Source: Oscillospiraceae bacterium
GTDB taxonomy: Bacteria > Bacillota > Clostridia > Oscillospirales > Oscillospiraceae
Direction: 5' to 3'
Length of the DNA stretch: 19,501 nt
Assembly: GCA_024404215.1 (NCBI GenBank)
Contig: JAKSQI010000008.1
Coordinates: 1 to 19,501 of the forward strand
Part shown: one piece after another, positions 5,687-13,412 of the stretch
Position numbering within the stretch: the first letter of the stretch is position 1
Layout of the letters: each line of letters starts with the position of its first letter
Notes under the pieces: generated by a model
Database searches by the model: none
What the model saw: the letters and a program-made list of their open reading frames with translations, nothing else
What the model was told of the DNA's origin: nothing
Translations under genes and position numbers: made by a program

Positions 5687-7387
5687 ATGGCTTCCATACG
5701 AAACACGTCCCTGCCGGAGGAGCTGCTCCGGCGGGGCTTGATAACTGAAAACCAGCTGGCCGAGGCTTTGGCCCAGCAGGACAAGAGCAAGCTCTCCGCC
5801 ACAGACTATTTGGTGGATGAAGGCATTCTCACTGCCGAGGCCGTCGCCCGGGTACAGGGCCAGCGCATAGGTGTTGAATACATCAGCCTCCGGGCCGTAA
5901 GCCTGACTCCGGATTTGGTGGATTTGGTAACGGGCCCCATTCTCCGTAAGCACAGTGTTGTTCCCATCGGCTATGAGGATGACGCCCGCAGCTTCCTGCG
6001 GCTGGCCATGGCAGACCCTTTGAACATGGAGGCTTTGGATGACATTGCCATCATCACCGGCCTGCAGATTGAGCCCTGCATCAGCACCATGGGCGAAATC
6101 AACGCCCTGCTGGACCGCTACTACGGCACCGACGAAGCCATGTCCGCCGCTGAACAGTACACCCGAGAGAGGGAAAGCAAATTCGCCCAAGCTGAGCAAA
6201 AGGCCGAAAAGGAGGAGGCGGACCTAAACTCCGCCCCCATTGTGCAGCTGATTCGCAGCACCATTGAACAGGCTGTCCGCAAGCGGGCCAGTGATATCCA
6301 CATCGACGCACTGGAAAAACAGGTTTCTGTCCGTTTCCGCATTGATGGCTCTTTAGTTAAGGTCATGAGCTATGACATCAACCTGCTGCCTGCCATGGTT
6401 ACCCGTGTAAAAATCATGGGAGGCATGGATATTTCCGAAAAGCGCAAGGCCCAGGACGGCCGTATTACCGTTACCGTTGACCGGGTGGAATATGACATTC
6501 GTGTTTCTGTCCTGCCCACCAGCTATGGTGAAAAGGTGGTTATGCGTTTGGCCAACACCATTGCCCTGACCCGCACCAAGCGGGAACTGGGCATGCGGGA
6601 CTGGGAGCTGGAGCGTTTTGACCACATTCTGCAAAACCCCAACGGTATTATTCTGGTTACCGGTCCTACCGGTTCCGGTAAATCCACCACCCTATACACG
6701 GCCCTGTCATCTTTAAACGACGAGTCCATCAACATCATCACCGTTGAGGACCCGGTAGAAGCCAACATCGCCGGCATCAATCAGGTGCAGGTAAACCCCA
6801 AGGCCGACCTGACCTTTGCTTCTGCCCTGCGTGCCATTTTGCGTCAGGATCCGGACATCATCATGATTGGTGAGATTCGTGACTACGAGACGGCCTCCAT
6901 CGCCGTACAGGCCTCCATCACCGGCCACTTGGTGGTCAGCACCCTGCACACCAACAGCTCTGCCGCCACCGTCACCCGCCTGCTGGACATGGGTGTGGAA
7001 AGCTACATGCTGGCGGACTCCGTGGTAGGCATTATTGCCCAGCGTCTGGTGCGAGTGCTCTGCCCTCACTGCAAAAAGCCCCGGCCCGCCACCGATGAGG
7101 AAAAGCGCCTGCTGGGCGTAACTGCAGAGGAAACACCTACCATTTACGAAGCGGTTGGCTGCCCCATGTGCTCCGGCACCGGCTTTTTCGGCCGTACCGG
7201 TGTATACGAAATCATGGAAATCACCCCTGAGCTGAAGCGGCTGATTACCGCCCGCTCCAGCACTGAGGAAATCAAAAAGGCCGGCCTTCGTCAGGGCATG
7301 CACACCCTGCGCATGAGCGCCGCCCGCCATGTGCTGGAAGGCACCACAACCATTCACGAAATGCTGAAGGTCAGCTTTGAGGATTAA
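5687..7387 (+). CDS. pilB: Type IV pilus assembly ATPase PilB (GspE family)
   Basis: This cytoplasmic hexameric ATPase powers pilus extension. Its 566 residues match the family. An N-terminal MshEN-like domain (about 1-145, LPEELLRRGLITENQLAEALAQQ, positions 9-31) is followed by a charged linker and the secretion ATPase core. Walker A is GPTGSGKST (326-334), the Asp/Walker B box is DIIMIGE (390-396), and the His box is HLVVSTLHT (414-422). A zinc knuckle has Cys459, Cys462, Cys492 and Cys495. The RLG positions typical of c-di-GMP-binding MshEN domains are not well kept, so nucleotide sensing is uncertain. The start ATG has a modest AGGATG 8 nt upstream that may be masked in RNA structure. It is the first gene of the operon, 15 nt before pilT. 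Confidence 0.95.
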   Translation: MASIRNTSLPEELLRRGLITENQLAEALAQQDKSKLSATDYLVDEGILTAEAVARVQGQRIGVEYISLRAVSLTPDLVDLVTGPILRKHSVVPIGYEDDARSFLRLAMADPLNMEALDDIAIITGLQIEPCISTMGEINALLDRYYGTDEAMSAAEQYTRERESKFAQAEQKAEKEEADLNSAPIVQLIRSTIEQAVRKRASDIHIDALEKQVSVRFRIDGSLVKVMSYDINLLPAMVTRVKIMGGMDISEKRKAQDGRITVTVDRVEYDIRVSVLPTSYGEKVVMRLANTIALTRTKRELGMRDWELERFDHILQNPNGIILVTGPTGSGKSTTLYTALSSLNDESINIITVEDPVEANIAGINQVQVNPKADLTFASALRAILRQDPDIIMIGEIRDYETASIAVQASITGHLVVSTLHTNSSAATVTRLLDMGVESYMLADSVVGIIAQRLVRVLCPHCKKPRPATDEEKRLLGVTAEETPTIYEAVGCPMCSGTGFFGRTGVYEIMEITPELKRLITARSSTEEIKKAGLRQGMHTLRMSAARHVLEGTTTIHEMLKVSFED

Positions 7388-7402
7388 GGAGGATTACTTC
7401 TT

Positions 7403-8458
7403 ATGAAAACCTTTGCCGAATATGTGGAGCTTGCCGCCCAAAGGGAGGCCTCCGACCTGCACCTCAGCGCCGGCTATCCGCCGGCTGTCCGCATTGACGG
7501 CAGCATCCGGTCTCTGGAGGAAGAGACCCTGACCCCGGCAGACTGCGAAGCCCTGGCCGGACAGGTGCTGAATCCCCGTCAAAAGGAGACCCTGGAAAAG
7601 CTGGGCGAGGTTGACTTTGCCTATACCGCCTTGGGCAGCATCCGTCTGCGCATTAACATCTATCACCAAAGCGGCAGCACCGCCATTGCCGCCCGCCTGC
7701 TCAGCGAGCGTATCCCCACCCCCGCTGAGCTTCGCCTGCCGGATGCTTTGGTTAACATGATTGACAAGCGTCGGGGCTTGCTTCTGGTTACCGGCGTTAC
7801 CGGCTCCGGCAAGTCCACCACTCTGGCCAGTCTGGTGCAGGGCATGAACGAGCGTTACAACTATCACATCATTACCATAGAAGAGCCCATTGAGTATATT
7901 TACCCCCGAGGGAAAAGCATCATCAATCAGCGGGAAATGGGAAGCGACAGCATGAGCTTTGCCAACGCCCTCCGGGCCGCCCTGCGGCAGGACCCGGACG
8001 TAATTCTGGTAGGCGAAATGCGTGATTTGGAAACCATTTCCACCGCCATTACCGCTGCAGAAACCGGCCATCTGGTTCTCAGCACCCTGCACACCATCGG
8101 TGCTGCCAACACGGTGGACCGTATCATTGACGTCTTTCCTCCCTACCAGCAGGACCAGGTCCGCACCCAGCTGGCCGATGTGCTGGAATGCGTGGTCTCC
8201 CAGCAGCTGCTGCCCCTGCAGAAGGGCAAGGGCCGGGTGGTTGCCACCGAGCTGATGCTGACCAACAGCGCCATTCGCAACCATATCCGGGAAGGAAAAA
8301 CCTATCAGATTCCCCAAACCATGCAGACTGCCCGCCGTCAGGGCATGCAGATGATGGACGATTCCATTTATGACCTTTACCTGCGTGGCGACATTTCCGC
8401 AGAAACCGCCGTGACCTATGCCCAGGACCGGGAGGCCATGAGCAAAAAAATGTACTGA
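7403..8458 (+). CDS. pilT: Twitching-motility retraction ATPase PilT
   Basis: This cytoplasmic hexameric ATPase depolymerises the pilus. Its 351 residues are the standard length. The N-terminal PAS-like part starts EYVELAAQREASDLHLSAG. The core carries Walker A GVTGSGKST (131-139), Walker B VILVGE (200-205) and the His box HLVLSTLHT (223-231). The PilT-specific C-terminal motif AIRNHIREGKTYQI (290-303) separates it from PilB and is linked in the family to retraction. AAGGAGG overlapping the pilB stop gives a strong ribosome binding site 10 nt before the ATG. A pilT directly after pilB suggests that retraction is a core function of this pilus. No active-site residue is missing. Confidence 0.95.
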   Translation: MKTFAEYVELAAQREASDLHLSAGYPPAVRIDGSIRSLEEETLTPADCEALAGQVLNPRQKETLEKLGEVDFAYTALGSIRLRINIYHQSGSTAIAARLLSERIPTPAELRLPDALVNMIDKRRGLLLVTGVTGSGKSTTLASLVQGMNERYNYHIITIEEPIEYIYPRGKSIINQREMGSDSMSFANALRAALRQDPDVILVGEMRDLETISTAITAAETGHLVLSTLHTIGAANTVDRIIDVFPPYQQDQVRTQLADVLECVVSQQLLPLQKGKGRVVATELMLTNSAIRNHIREGKTYQIPQTMQTARRQGMQMMDDSIYDLYLRGDISAETAVTYAQDREAMSKKMY

Positions 8459-8491
8459 TAACTGCTAAGCTCCAGAAAGGGAGATGATTTT

Positions 8492-9706
8492 TTGGCAAGC
8501 TATACCTACACCGCCCTGACCCCAGCCGGCAAGCAGACCAAAGGCACCATTTCCGCCGATAACCGTGAGGATGCCCTGACCCGCCTGCGGGGCAACGGCG
8601 TTACCGTTATCAACCTGGGGGAAGCCGGCGTTTTGAATCAAGAGGTTTCCGTCAGCTTCCTGCAGAAAAAGCCCAAGCCCCGGGAAATGGCCATTTTCTG
8701 CCGACAGATGGTTTCCATTCTGTCCGCCGGCGTTTCCATGAACGACGCCCTGCTGATGCTGGAAGAGCAGACGGAGAACAAGCTGCTGCAGGAAGCCATC
8801 GTCGGCTGCCGCAAACAGATTGAAGGGGGCTCCTCTTTGGCAGAAGCCATGAGCCAGTACAAGGTCTTTCCCTCCATCTTCTGCACCATGGTAGCAGCGG
8901 GCGAAGAGTCCGGCAGCCTGGATCTGAGCTTTGACCGTATGGCCGACCGCTTTGAGAAGGATTCCAAGCTCAAGGGCCTCATTAAAAAAGCCACCACCTA
9001 TCCCATCGTGGTTGCCATTGTCGCCATCGTAGTGGTGGTTGTGATGCTCACCTTCATCGTACCCAAGTTTGAAGATATTCTCGGCTCTTTGGGCACCGAC
9101 CTTCCCGGTCTGACCAAAGCCGTTGTCAGCATCAGCCACTTTGTTCAAGCCCACATCGTCCTGATTCTGCTTGTCTTGATTGCCATCATCGTTGGTATTA
9201 AGCTGTACCAACGCACAGAAGGCGGCCGCCATGTCATTGATAATATGAAACTCCGGGCCCCGCTTTTCGGCAAGCTGACCACCAAAACCGCCTGTGCCAA
9301 CATGGCCCGTACCCTGTCCACCCTGCTGGCCTCCGGCGTACCCATGCTGAATGCTATAGAGATTACCGCCAACACCATGGGCAACATCCATTTTAAAGAG
9401 GCCCTGCTGGAGGTTAAAACCGAGGTTGCCGTTGGCACTGAGCTCAGCGAGGCCCTGCGCCGCACCCGCCTCTTCCCGCCTTTGGTTTACCACATGGCCG
9501 GCATCGGCGAGCAGACCGGTGACCTGGTAGGAATGTACGGCAAAATTGCTGACTATTACGATGAAGAGGTTCAGCAGACCACCGAGCAGGTCATGGCTGC
9601 CCTGGAGCCCATGATTATCGTCCTTCTGGCCGCCATTGTGGGCACCATCGTCATCAGCCTGCTTCTCCCCATGGCCTCCATGTACGGTGCCTTGGAAAAC
9701 ATCTAA
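8492..9706 (+). CDS. pilC: Type IV pilus inner-membrane platform protein PilC (GspF family), TTG start
   Basis: This membrane platform couples PilB/PilT rotation to pilin insertion. Its 404 residues contain two GspF repeats: the first around FCRQMVSILSAGVSMNDAL (69-87), the second around MARTLSTLLASGVPMLNAIE. Transmembrane segments lie near 170-190, 219-239 and 374-396. The only in-frame start giving the conserved N-terminus (ASYTYTALTPAGK) is TTG at 8492, with AAAGGGAG 8 nt upstream. An ATG at 8484 is in another frame. The weak start could lower the amount made relative to the ATPases. The gene is 33 nt after pilT and 83 nt before the major pilin gene. Confidence 0.93.
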   Translation: MASYTYTALTPAGKQTKGTISADNREDALTRLRGNGVTVINLGEAGVLNQEVSVSFLQKKPKPREMAIFCRQMVSILSAGVSMNDALLMLEEQTENKLLQEAIVGCRKQIEGGSSLAEAMSQYKVFPSIFCTMVAAGEESGSLDLSFDRMADRFEKDSKLKGLIKKATTYPIVVAIVAIVVVVVMLTFIVPKFEDILGSLGTDLPGLTKAVVSISHFVQAHIVLILLVLIAIIVGIKLYQRTEGGRHVIDNMKLRAPLFGKLTTKTACANMARTLSTLLASGVPMLNAIEITANTMGNIHFKEALLEVKTEVAVGTELSEALRRTRLFPPLVYHMAGIGEQTGDLVGMYGKIADYYDEEVQQTTEQVMAALEPMIIVLLAAIVGTIVISLLLPMASMYGALENI

Positions 9707-9718
9707 ATCTGTGTAAAA

Positions 9719-9748
9719 CCATCTGCCGGCCGAGGGGGTAGGCAGAGG
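9719..9748 (+). promoter_or_regulatory. Hairpin ahead of the major pilin gene
   Basis: TCTGCC (9722-9727) pairs with GGCAGA (9741-9746), and CC/GG can extend the stem past one bulged A. No T-run follows, so it is not a terminator. It sits in the widest gap of the operon, just before the pilin, where such hairpins may mark RNA processing or protect the downstream message. Function inferred. Confidence 0.4.
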
Positions 9749-9789
9749 CTTACAAATACTCAAAAATCTTATTTTTGGAGGAAATCGAA

Positions 9790-10188
9790 ATGAAAAAGTT
9801 CCGCAAGAACAATAAGGGCTTCTCTCTGGTAGAGCTTATCATTGTTGTCGCCATCATGGTTGCTCTGATTGCTGTACTGGCTCCCCAGTACATCAAGTAT
9901 GTTCAGTCTTCCCGTGACGCCGTTCTTGAGTCTGCTGGTGAAGAAGTATTGTCTGTCGTTAAGGCAGAAATCGCTCTCGGTCACATTGAAAATGATGCAG
10001 AATTCACCGTTACCGTTGACAGTACAGGTATTGGTGAAGATGACATTGATTGGGCCAACAATGCTGATGGCACTTTGGCCACTATCTGCGAGGTCGCCAC
10101 CGACCGTATCAAGAGCGATAAGACTTACACTATCACTGTAACTCCCGGTAGCTTTGGCTTGGTAGCCACTGGCGAAATGGGCGATTAA
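9790..10188 (+). CDS. pilA: Major type IV pilin (PilA-like)
   Basis: This small, abundant-type prepilin has 132 residues. The class III leader MKKFRKNNKG is followed by FSLVELIIVVAIM, so cleavage after Gly10 leaves a Phe1 with Glu5 (residue 15), as PilD requires. The rest is an extended hydrophobic helix and a short Asp/Thr/Val-rich head without cysteines. I start at the ATG at 9790, which has GGAGGA 7 nt upstream; a TTG at 9775 lies in the ribosome binding site. Codons such as GTT, GCT, GGT and CGT are much more frequent than in neighbouring genes, consistent with high expression. It lies between pilC and the peptidase gene pilD. Confidence 0.9.
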   Translation: MKKFRKNNKGFSLVELIIVVAIMVALIAVLAPQYIKYVQSSRDAVLESAGEEVLSVVKAEIALGHIENDAEFTVTVDSTGIGEDDIDWANNADGTLATICEVATDRIKSDKTYTITVTPGSFGLVATGEMGD

Positions 10189-10250
10189 GATATCAACCAG
10201 TTTAACTGTTTGAAAGAGCATCCTCACTTTTGTTTTAAGGACTAACACAT

Positions 10251-11015
10251 ATGGGCTACATGGGTTTGACAATTGCATTATATGTTGTGGTTTTCCTCTT
10301 CGGCATCGTCATTGGAAGCTTTCTTAACGTCTGCATTCTGCGGCTGCCCAAGGGTGAAAGCATTGTCCGTGTGCCCAGCCACTGCACTTCCTGCGGGAAA
10401 CGGCTGCACTGGTGGGAGCTGATCCCCCTTTTCAGCTGGCTGGCACTCCGGGGCCGCTGCTCCGGGTGCCGGGCCCGCATTTCGGCTCAATACCCCCTCA
10501 TTGAAGCCGCAAACGGATTGCTATGGATTCTGACCCTGAGCGTGATGGGCCTGAATCCGGACATGCTGCTGGTCAGCCTGCTGCTTTCAGCCCTGCTGAC
10601 CCTCAGTGTGATTGATGCACGCACCTTTGAGATAACGCCGGGAATAAACTGGTTTATCCTGGCGCTCGGCGTTATCCGCCTTATTCTTTATCATGACCAT
10701 TGGCTCAACAGCCTGCTGGGCTTCGCCGGCTTAGGCGGCGCCTTCCTGCTGATTTGGCTGGTCTCCGGCGGCCGTGCCATGGGCGGCGGAGATGTGAAGC
10801 TGGTGGCGGCCGCAGGCCTCTTTCTTGGCCTGAAGGCCGGATTGCTGGGCCTGGTTTTGGCCTGTTTTTTAGGGGCTGTCATTCATGTCATTCTCATGAA
10901 GGTGGCCCACAAGGGGCGGGAGCTTGCCTTCGGCCCTTACCTGTCGGCGGGCTTCGCCATTGCCGTCCTCTGGACGGAACCTATTCTAAATTGGTACCTG
11001 GCCTTCTATAAATAA
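10251..11015 (+). CDS. pilD: Prepilin peptidase / N-methyltransferase PilD (A24 family)
   Basis: This membrane aspartyl protease removes prepilin leaders and, in bifunctional members, N-methylates the new residue 1. Its 254 residues start with GSFLNVCILRLPKGESI and carry the zinc-binding CxxC pairs Cys45/Cys48 and Cys70/Cys73 of the cytoplasmic methylase-type domain. The catalytic aspartates are Asp122 (SVIDARTFEITPG) and Asp181 in the GGGD motif (MGGGDVKLVAAAGLFLG). About eight hydrophobic segments are seen. The ATG at 10251 has AAGGA 10 nt upstream; a second ATG three codons on fits that spacing less well. Its substrates are presumably the pilin and minor pilins in this operon. Confidence 0.94.
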   Translation: MGYMGLTIALYVVVFLFGIVIGSFLNVCILRLPKGESIVRVPSHCTSCGKRLHWWELIPLFSWLALRGRCSGCRARISAQYPLIEAANGLLWILTLSVMGLNPDMLLVSLLLSALLTLSVIDARTFEITPGINWFILALGVIRLILYHDHWLNSLLGFAGLGGAFLLIWLVSGGRAMGGGDVKLVAAAGLFLGLKAGLLGLVLACFLGAVIHVILMKVAHKGRELAFGPYLSAGFAIAVLWTEPILNWYLAFYK

Positions 11016-11050
11016 ATTCGTAAATACCATCTGAAAAGGATGATTATAAT

Positions 11051-12661
11051 ATGGCTTCTAACATTTGTAACATTGAAATAGGCAAACGGATTGTCAAGGT
11101 TTGCCGCACCCAAAAGAAGGGGAAGCGCTATCAGATTTCTGACAGCTTTCTGTTCACGGCCCCGGATGAGTGCGTAGCCGACGGCCAGATTGTCAATCCG
11201 GCCCTTTTGGGCCAGCGGCTATCTTCTGAGCTGGCTGCCCACGGGGTAAACGGCGGCAGCGCCGTATTTACCCTTTCCTCCGGCACCCGTATTGCCAGCC
11301 GCCTGGTTTCCCTGCCGTCCGCCAAGGATGAGACCCTGCAGGGCATCGTAGCCACCAACGCCTCTGAGTATCTGCCCATTGATGTGAGCAAATACCGCAC
11401 CGCCTCCACTGTGCTGGAGCGTAGCAAGGAGGAGTGCCGTCTGAATGTGGTAGCCGTCCCCAATCCTTTGGTGGACAGCTACATCGCCCTGGCCGATGCT
11501 GCCGGTCTGACCATTGAAGCCCTGGACTTTTCCGGCAACAGCCAGTATCAGGTTCTGCGGGGCTTAGGCAGCGAAGGTGTTACCATGTACGTCACCATTG
11601 ACGATGGCTCTGCCATGGTCACCTTCATGGAAGGGTCCAATCTGCTGCTGCAGCGCTGCCTGACCTTCGGCGGCGATGAAATGATTACCGCCTATCTGCA
11701 GGATGCCGGTCTTTCTTCCGAGCAGTATCTGGATGCCCTGCAGGCTCTGTCCGTTTCCGCTGAAAAGGCTCAGCCCGAAGCCGACACCACCCCTTACGAG
11801 ACCCTGCTGACCCGTTTGGTAGGCGGAATTGCCCGCAGCACCGACTTCTTCAGTTCCGTCAATGAGAATGCCAGAATTGAGCGGGTTGTCCTCATGGGCA
11901 GCTGCTGCCACCTGGCCGGGCTGAAGGAACAGATTGCCCGCCGGCTGGACCTGCCCACCCTTTGGCTGGAAGAAATCTCCGGCACCCAGGGGCTGGCCAA
12001 CAGCATTCTGGGCATTTCCATGTTTATCAGCTGTCTGGGCGCCCGTATCGCCCCCATGGGCTTCCTGCCTGCCGAATACATCACCCGCCATAAGCGGGGC
12101 AGCCGGAAGAAGAACAGCCGCTATGGGCTGGTTGCCTTGATTGGCTGTGCCGTCATCGCCGCCGCCCTCTGCATCCCTCAGGTGATTGGCTACGGAAGCC
12201 GGCAGCTGGAGCTTTCCTCCCTGAACAAGAAAATTGAAAGCCTAAGCTATGTGGAGGACCGTTACAACGCTTATGTTACCTACACCGAGGGGGACAAGGC
12301 CCTGCAGACCTTTGCCAACCAGGCTGCCACCCCCAATGCCCAGCTGGAGGCTTTTCTTACCGAACTGGAAAAGAAAATGCCCAGCGATGTATCCTTCATG
12401 TCTGTTACCTGCACCGCCCCCGGTGTCAGCATAACCGTTGAGTGCCCCGGCTTTGACGAAGCCAGTGTGGTCATCCGCCAGCTGCGCAGCTTTGAAACCC
12501 TGGGGGTCATCTCCGTCGGTCCCATTACCCAGGCCACCAATGCCGGCGGCATGGATGTTGTCACCTTCACCCTGACGGCTGCCTATGCTGCCGAGGAAGC
12601 TCCTTCCGAGCCTGCTCCCCAGCCTGCAGATGCCGCCGCCAAGGATGACTTGCTTGATTAA
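11051..12661 (+). CDS. PilM-PilN fusion protein (alignment subcomplex)
   Basis: A single 536-residue chain joins two proteins that are usually separate. Residues 1-335 are PilM-like with an actin fold. NIEIGKRIVKV (7-17) is the phosphate-1 region, YVTIDDGSAMVTFMEG (180-195) and CLTFGGDEMITAYL (203-216) match PilM's second loop, and VVLMGSCCHLAGLKEQIARRL (279-299) its adenosine motif. GFLPAEY (337-343) resembles the INLLP peptide of PilN that normally binds PilM. One transmembrane helix (about 358-380), an extracytoplasmic coiled coil and a PilN-like fold follow. The C-terminus is Ala/Pro/Glu-rich. The frame is open across the joint with no stop or internal ribosome binding site evident. AAGGATGA precedes the ATG, and pilO begins 13 nt after the stop. 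Confidence 0.87.
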   Translation: MASNICNIEIGKRIVKVCRTQKKGKRYQISDSFLFTAPDECVADGQIVNPALLGQRLSSELAAHGVNGGSAVFTLSSGTRIASRLVSLPSAKDETLQGIVATNASEYLPIDVSKYRTASTVLERSKEECRLNVVAVPNPLVDSYIALADAAGLTIEALDFSGNSQYQVLRGLGSEGVTMYVTIDDGSAMVTFMEGSNLLLQRCLTFGGDEMITAYLQDAGLSSEQYLDALQALSVSAEKAQPEADTTPYETLLTRLVGGIARSTDFFSSVNENARIERVVLMGSCCHLAGLKEQIARRLDLPTLWLEEISGTQGLANSILGISMFISCLGARIAPMGFLPAEYITRHKRGSRKKNSRYGLVALIGCAVIAAALCIPQVIGYGSRQLELSSLNKKIESLSYVEDRYNAYVTYTEGDKALQTFANQAATPNAQLEAFLTELEKKMPSDVSFMSVTCTAPGVSITVECPGFDEASVVIRQLRSFETLGVISVGPITQATNAGGMDVVTFTLTAAYAAEEAPSEPAPQPADAAAKDDLLD

Positions 12662-12674
12662 GGAGGGCTGAACC

Positions 12675-13382
12675 ATGACAAAGAAACTATCCAATCGTGA
12701 TTTGAATCTGCTGCTGGTTTTGGCAGGCATCCTTGTTTTTGTGCTGGCCTACTTTCTGGTTTTCACCCCCTATCAGGAGAAGAACGAAGCCCTGGACTCC
12801 AAAATCAAAGCCCAGACCAGCCGTCTTTCCGAACTGCAGGCCCACTACGATAATCTGGCCACCTATGAGCAGGGCATTGCCGACAGCAAGGCCAGCTCCG
12901 AGGCCATTCTCTCCCGGATTCCTGCCGGTCTGAAGGATGAGGATTTTCTGCTCTACCTGATGGACATGCATGAAAAGGCAGAAAGCAGCCTGACCAGCGT
13001 CAGCTTTGACTCCGTCAGTCTGTCCGGCCAGTTCACCGGCATGGATCAGGAGCAGGCCAAGGTCTTCTCCGGCTATCGGGCTGTTACCAGCAGCACCGCC
13101 GTTCTGGATTACAGCCAGCTGAAGGCCATTATCCACCACATTTATGAGGACACTGCCGACCTGACCTTCCTGGACAGCGTCTCCGTTACCTATGATTCCG
13201 GCACCGGTCTGCTGGACGGTGTGTTCACCGTCAGCAAGCTCTACGGCTGCTTTGAAGGCAGTGAGAATGCCTATGTTCCCGCTGAGGTTCCCGAGGTTCC
13301 TCTGGGCACTAAGGACATGTTCGGCACCACTGCTGCTCCCGCAGCAGCGGAAGCACCGGCCGAAGCTCCCGTCACCGAATAA
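12675..13382 (+). CDS. pilO: PilO-like alignment subcomplex protein
   Basis: The 235-residue product has a short cytoplasmic N-terminus and one transmembrane helix (about 12-31, ending LVFTPYQEKNE). A coiled coil of roughly 35-75 and a ferredoxin-like extracytoplasmic domain follow. This is the PilO plan, and its position straight after the PilMN fusion supports it. In the family PilO pairs with PilN in the membrane to link the cytoplasmic ring to the fibre. The last 30 residues are Ala/Pro/Glu-rich, like the tail of the PilMN fusion, and may be a flexible wall-side extension. The ribosome binding site AAGGAGG overlaps the upstream stop. Sequence similarity in this family is weak, so the call rests on architecture and context. 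Confidence 0.75.
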   Translation: MTKKLSNRDLNLLLVLAGILVFVLAYFLVFTPYQEKNEALDSKIKAQTSRLSELQAHYDNLATYEQGIADSKASSEAILSRIPAGLKDEDFLLYLMDMHEKAESSLTSVSFDSVSLSGQFTGMDQEQAKVFSGYRAVTSSTAVLDYSQLKAIIHHIYEDTADLTFLDSVSVTYDSGTGLLDGVFTVSKLYGCFEGSENAYVPAEVPEVPLGTKDMFGTTAAPAAAEAPAEAPVTE

Positions 13383-13412
13383 CCCCATAACAAACCGAAA
13401 GGAGGGAAGACC

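Noticed and set aside
10189..10250. Terminator after the major pilin (CAGTT-T-AACTG).
   Set aside because: The stem is only 5 bp with a 1-nt loop and no T-run; the operon probably continues into pilD.
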